Positions 61,276 through 64,000 of a DNA stretch of 64,000 nucleotides are shown here, piece after piece. The notes under the pieces are model-generated. The model saw only the letters and a list, made by a program, of their open reading frames with translations, ran no database searches and was not told where the DNA came from. This DNA is from UBA6244 sp965140775 (GTDB taxonomy: Bacteria > Bacteroidota > Bacteroidia > Bacteroidales > F082). Made by a program: the position numbers and the translations under genes. Positions within the stretch are counted from its first letter, which is position 1, and each line of letters opens with the position of its first letter. The stretch lies in assembly GCA_965140775.1 (NCBI GenBank), contig OZ223471.1:930001-994000 (forward strand), in the 5' to 3' direction.

Positions 61276-63282
61276 CTAAAATAACTTGGCGATTAAATCT
61301 TCATTTACCAGATTCGGAAGGGTTACTTTAAGCTGAGGGTTTTCTTTCATGGCGCGTTCAATGGCTTTCATGGCGCCTTCGTTTCGTGCCCAGCTTCGGC
61401 GCGAAATTCCGTTGTTCACATCCCAGAATAGCATGCTTTTCAACCGACGGTCTGCTTCTTCCGTTCCATCCAGCAACATGCCAAAACCTCCATTAATAAC
61501 TTCACCCCAACCTACGCCACCTCCGTTGTGAATGGAAACCCAGGTAGCTCCTCTAAAGGCATCGCCAATTACATTTTGGATGGCCATGTCGGCAGTGAAA
61601 CTCGATCCGTCGTAGATATTGGAGGTTTCACGGAAAGGAGAGTCGGTTCCGCTCACATCGTGGTGATCGCGACCCAGGACAACCGGAGCCGAAATTTTTC
61701 CATTCGCAATGGCCTGATTAAAGGCTTCTGCAATGCGGATGCGTCCGATGGCATCGGCGTACAAAATACGTGCCTGTGAACCTACCACCAGTTTGTTGGC
61801 TTGTGCACCTTTTATCCATTGGATGTTGTCGGCCATCTGACTTTGTATGTCGGCTGCCGACGATTGCATCTGTTGCTCCAGCACTTGACGTGCAATGAAG
61901 TCGGTGGTTTCCAAATCTTCAGGTTTACCTGATGTACATACCCAGCGAAATGGTCCAAACCCATAATCAAAAAACAAGGGACCCATAATGTCCTGAACGT
62001 ATGAAGGGTACCTGAAGTTGATGCCGTCGGAGGCCATTACATCTGCACCGGCACGCGAGGCCTCCAAAAGAAAAGCATTGCCATAGTCGAAGAAATATGT
62101 CCCCCGAGCCACATGTTTATTGATGGCGGCAGCTTGCCTCCGCAACGAAGCATGCACTTCTTTTTTGAATTGGTCGGGATGGTCGGCCATCATTTTATTG
62201 GCTTCGTCAAAGGTGATTCCGGCCGGATAGTAACCGCCTGCCCAAGGATTGTGCAGTGAGGTTTGGTCCGATCCCAGGTCTATTTTTATGTTTTCGGTAT
62301 CGAATTTCTCCCACACGTCCACGATATTGCCTTCATAGGCAATGGAAACCACTTCTTTGTTTTCTTTGGCCTGTTTTACGCGGGCCACAAGCACGTCCAA
62401 ATCGTCAATCAATTCATCCACCCAGCCTTGTTGATGTCGTTTTCGGGAAGCTTTCGGATTGATTTCTGCAGCCACGGTAATCACACCCGAAATATTGCCT
62501 GCTTTGGGTTGCGCGCCCGACATGCCACCAAGTCCGGAGGTAACAAACAATTTTCCGGCAAAGGGATCTTCTCCGGGTTTGGCTACTTTTCTAGCGGCAT
62601 TCATCACTGTAATGGTGGTGCCATGCACAATGCCTTGAGGTCCAATGTACATGTACGAACCGGCAGTCATTTGGCCATATTGCGACACACCTAGGGCATT
62701 CATGCGTTCCCAGTCGTCGGGTGAGCTATAATTGGGAATGACCATGCCATTGGTTACCACCACCCTGGGTGCATCCGGATGTGAGGGAAACAAGCCCATG
62801 GGATGGCCTGAGTACATGGCCAACGTTTGATGATCGGTCATGGTAGCCAGATATTGCATGGTGAGCAGGTATTGTGCCCAGTTTTGGAACACGGCACCAT
62901 TGCCTCCGTAGGTGATCAACTCATGTGGATGTTGTGCCACTGCCGGGTCAAGGTTGTTTTGAATCATCAGCATAATGGCTGCGGCCTGCTTGCTTTGATG
63001 GGGATAGTCCTCAATATGACGGGCATGCATTGGGTAATCGGGGCGCAAACGGTACATGTATATGCGGCCATAGGTGTTGAGTTCCTCCAAAAATTCAGGA
63101 GCCAACAAGGCATGATGCTCGGGGGCAAAATAGCGAAGCGCGTTCTTCAGTGCCAACTGTTTTTCGGTGGCTGTGAGGATGTCTTTGCGTTTGGGGGCAT
63201 GACTTACCGTTGAATCGAAGGGCTTTTTATGGGGTAATACGGACGGGATTCCTGCGCGTATGGCTTTTTGAAAATCGTTCAT
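61276..63282 (-). CDS. hutU: Urocanate hydratase
   Basis: A 668-residue urocanase that hydrates urocanate to imidazolone propionate in histidine breakdown, using tightly bound NAD. It has ITYGGNGAVFQNWAQY (about 123-138), FVTSGLGGMSGAQPKAGN (about 246-263), ACTIVE-site region GFGPFRWVCTSG and the end region WVSIHNGGGVGWGEVI. The length matches the long form found in Bacteroidota and animals (about 670), not the ~555-residue proteobacterial form. No hutH, hutI or hutG lies in the window, but they may follow elsewhere. TAATTTTG (63318-63311) lies 28 bases upstream. Confidence 0.94.
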   Translation of the reverse strand: MNDFQKAIRAGIPSVLPHKKPFDSTVSHAPKRKDILTATEKQLALKNALRYFAPEHHALLAPEFLEELNTYGRIYMYRLRPDYPMHARHIEDYPHQSKQAAAIMLMIQNNLDPAVAQHPHELITYGGNGAVFQNWAQYLLTMQYLATMTDHQTLAMYSGHPMGLFPSHPDAPRVVVTNGMVIPNYSSPDDWERMNALGVSQYGQMTAGSYMYIGPQGIVHGTTITVMNAARKVAKPGEDPFAGKLFVTSGLGGMSGAQPKAGNISGVITVAAEINPKASRKRHQQGWVDELIDDLDVLVARVKQAKENKEVVSIAYEGNIVDVWEKFDTENIKIDLGSDQTSLHNPWAGGYYPAGITFDEANKMMADHPDQFKKEVHASLRRQAAAINKHVARGTYFFDYGNAFLLEASRAGADVMASDGINFRYPSYVQDIMGPLFFDYGFGPFRWVCTSGKPEDLETTDFIARQVLEQQMQSSAADIQSQMADNIQWIKGAQANKLVVGSQARILYADAIGRIRIAEAFNQAIANGKISAPVVLGRDHHDVSGTDSPFRETSNIYDGSSFTADMAIQNVIGDAFRGATWVSIHNGGGVGWGEVINGGFGMLLDGTEEADRRLKSMLFWDVNNGISRRSWARNEGAMKAIERAMKENPQLKVTLPNLVNEDLIAKLF

Positions 63283-63900
63283 GAATGGATTGGTTTGATT
63301 TATGACCCCGCAAAATTAACAAAAAGATGGGTGATTTGGCGTTGCAATCGTTGTAAGTTTGAGCCTGCTCCGAAAAGTATTGAAACAAATTTTTTAACAC
63401 AGAGTTGAGCAGAGTTTTTTGTTGAGGTTGTACAAAGATCTGCTTATCAGTAATAAGCATTTTCTGTGCCAGGTGGTTAATTTGTAGTCGAAGCGTTTTT
63501 AAAACCATTTAATGCATGAATGACTTTTTGGCGTGGACTCAAGGTTCAAGGGTTCAAGGGTTCAAGGGTTCAAGGGTTCAAGAGTTCAAGAGTTCAAGGG
63601 TTCAAGGGTTCACCCCGAAGGCTTTCGGGGCAAGGGTTCAAGAGTTGAGCCTACTCCGCGAGGTATAGAAACAAATATTTTTCCATAGAGATACTCAGGG
63701 TTTTTTGTTGTGGTTATACAAAGTTCAGCTTGTCAATAACATGTATCTTTTTTGCCAGATTTAATTTGTAGTCGAAGCGTTTTTAAAAACCTTAAAATCA
63801 ATGAACGACTATTCGGTTCGGATTCAAATTTGCGTGTTGGGAAGGGGGAAATTGAAAGGGTCAATTTTGTAATAACCCAAATTGTGATGGATCAGGAATG
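63283..63900. repeat. Duplicated noncoding segments around an 8-bp tandem repeat
   Basis: A segment of about 165 bases at 63361-63526 recurs in diverged form at 63647-63811 (shared words GAGCCT.CTCCG, GTTTTTTGTTG.GGTT.TACAAAG, TTTGTAGTCGAAGCGTTTTTA). Between them TTCAAGGG and its variant TTCAAGAG repeat eight times in tandem (63545-63608), followed by a palindrome CCCCGAA/TTCGGGG at 63613-63630. A -7 box for hutU is at 63318-63311. No gene is seen in this stretch. Confidence 0.8.
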
Positions 63901-64000
63901 TTAAATCCTTTCGCGTGCGTTCTTCATCACGTTATACAAAAACTCGCGCGACCGGAAAAGTTGTGCTTTCACCGTTCCCAATGGCAAATCGAGTTCGGTG
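63901..64000 (-). CDS. ECF sigma factor, C-terminal end (partial)
   Basis: The minus strand from the window edge reads TELDLPLGTVKAQLFRSREF, then LYNVMKNARERI, and a TAA at 63903-63901. LPLGTVKAQLFRSRE is the helix-turn-helix of sigma-70 region 4 (usually LPxGTVKSRLxRAR), so this is the last 32 residues of an extracytoplasmic-function sigma factor whose start lies beyond the window. Confidence 0.82.
   Translation of the reverse strand, partial: TELDLPLGTVKAQLFRSREFLYNVMKNARERI

Noticed and set aside
63227..63508. A 93-codon minus-strand frame
   Set aside because: It covers the hutU start region and the duplicated noncoding segment, and the second copy of that segment does not keep the frame.
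1..64000. tRNA and rRNA genes
   Set aside because: I read the intergenic regions for cloverleaf-type sequence and found none; a covariance-model scan was not possible.

Overview
The window is a stretch of a Bacteroidota chromosome. Supporting this are PorX (regulator of the type IX secretion system), a secreted protein ending in a gliding-motility/type B sorting domain, the MoxR-DUF58-BatABCDE block, DUF3843 and DUF2723 proteins, and many TAnnTTTG (-7 type) promoter boxes close to start codons. The genes fit an anaerobic or facultative member of the Bacteroidales/Marinilabiliales side of the phylum (IorAB, transhydrogenase, catabolic-type glutamate dehydrogenase, urocanase), but the order cannot be fixed from this sequence.

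Layout. 1-742: gene-free, built of dispersed inverted and direct repeats. 743-7476: MerR regulator and M23 peptidase diverging from alaS, then two envelope genes. 7607-8851: a lipoprotein with a degenerate transglutaminase-like domain. 9095-17684: an eight-gene minus-strand operon (MoxR ATPase, DUF58, a membrane-anchored protein, BatA-E). 17902-21185: ald, tsaE, porX. 21281-28169: an HD phosphohydrolase, a ~99-bp tandem repeat array, a DUF3843 protein and a large membrane-anchored beta-propeller-like protein. 28276-30944: an AT-rich island of Rhs-type toxin tips and probable immunity genes between two direct repeats. 31127-34955: split transhydrogenase (pntAA, pntAB, pntB) and a GNAT acetyltransferase. 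35144-42257: a MacB/FtsX-type ABC export locus. 42258-42926: a second (~122-bp) repeat array. 42927-52989: glutamate dehydrogenase, a DUF2723 membrane protein, iorBA, a DUF479 protein, purA, fur. 53072-63282: an RSH-family (p)ppGpp protein, a type IX cargo protein, a DUF3124 lipoprotein, a DivIC/FtsB-like division protein, an MBL hydrolase, a GT39-type transferase and urocanase. 63283-64000: duplicated noncoding sequence around an 8-bp tandem repeat, then the end of an ECF sigma factor gene.

The most notable region is the 2.6-kb island at 28.3-30.9 kb. It reads, on the minus strand, toxin gene, lipoprotein, second (frameshifted) JAMM-type toxin tip, secreted protein. It is bounded by 43- and 49-bp direct repeats that each carry a promoter box, a start codon and the first codons of the toxin gene. 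Also notable are the RSH protein, whose hydrolase residues are intact while two catalytic positions of the synthetase domain are changed, and the four families of noncoding repeats. No tRNA, rRNA, CRISPR array, transposase or phage gene was found.
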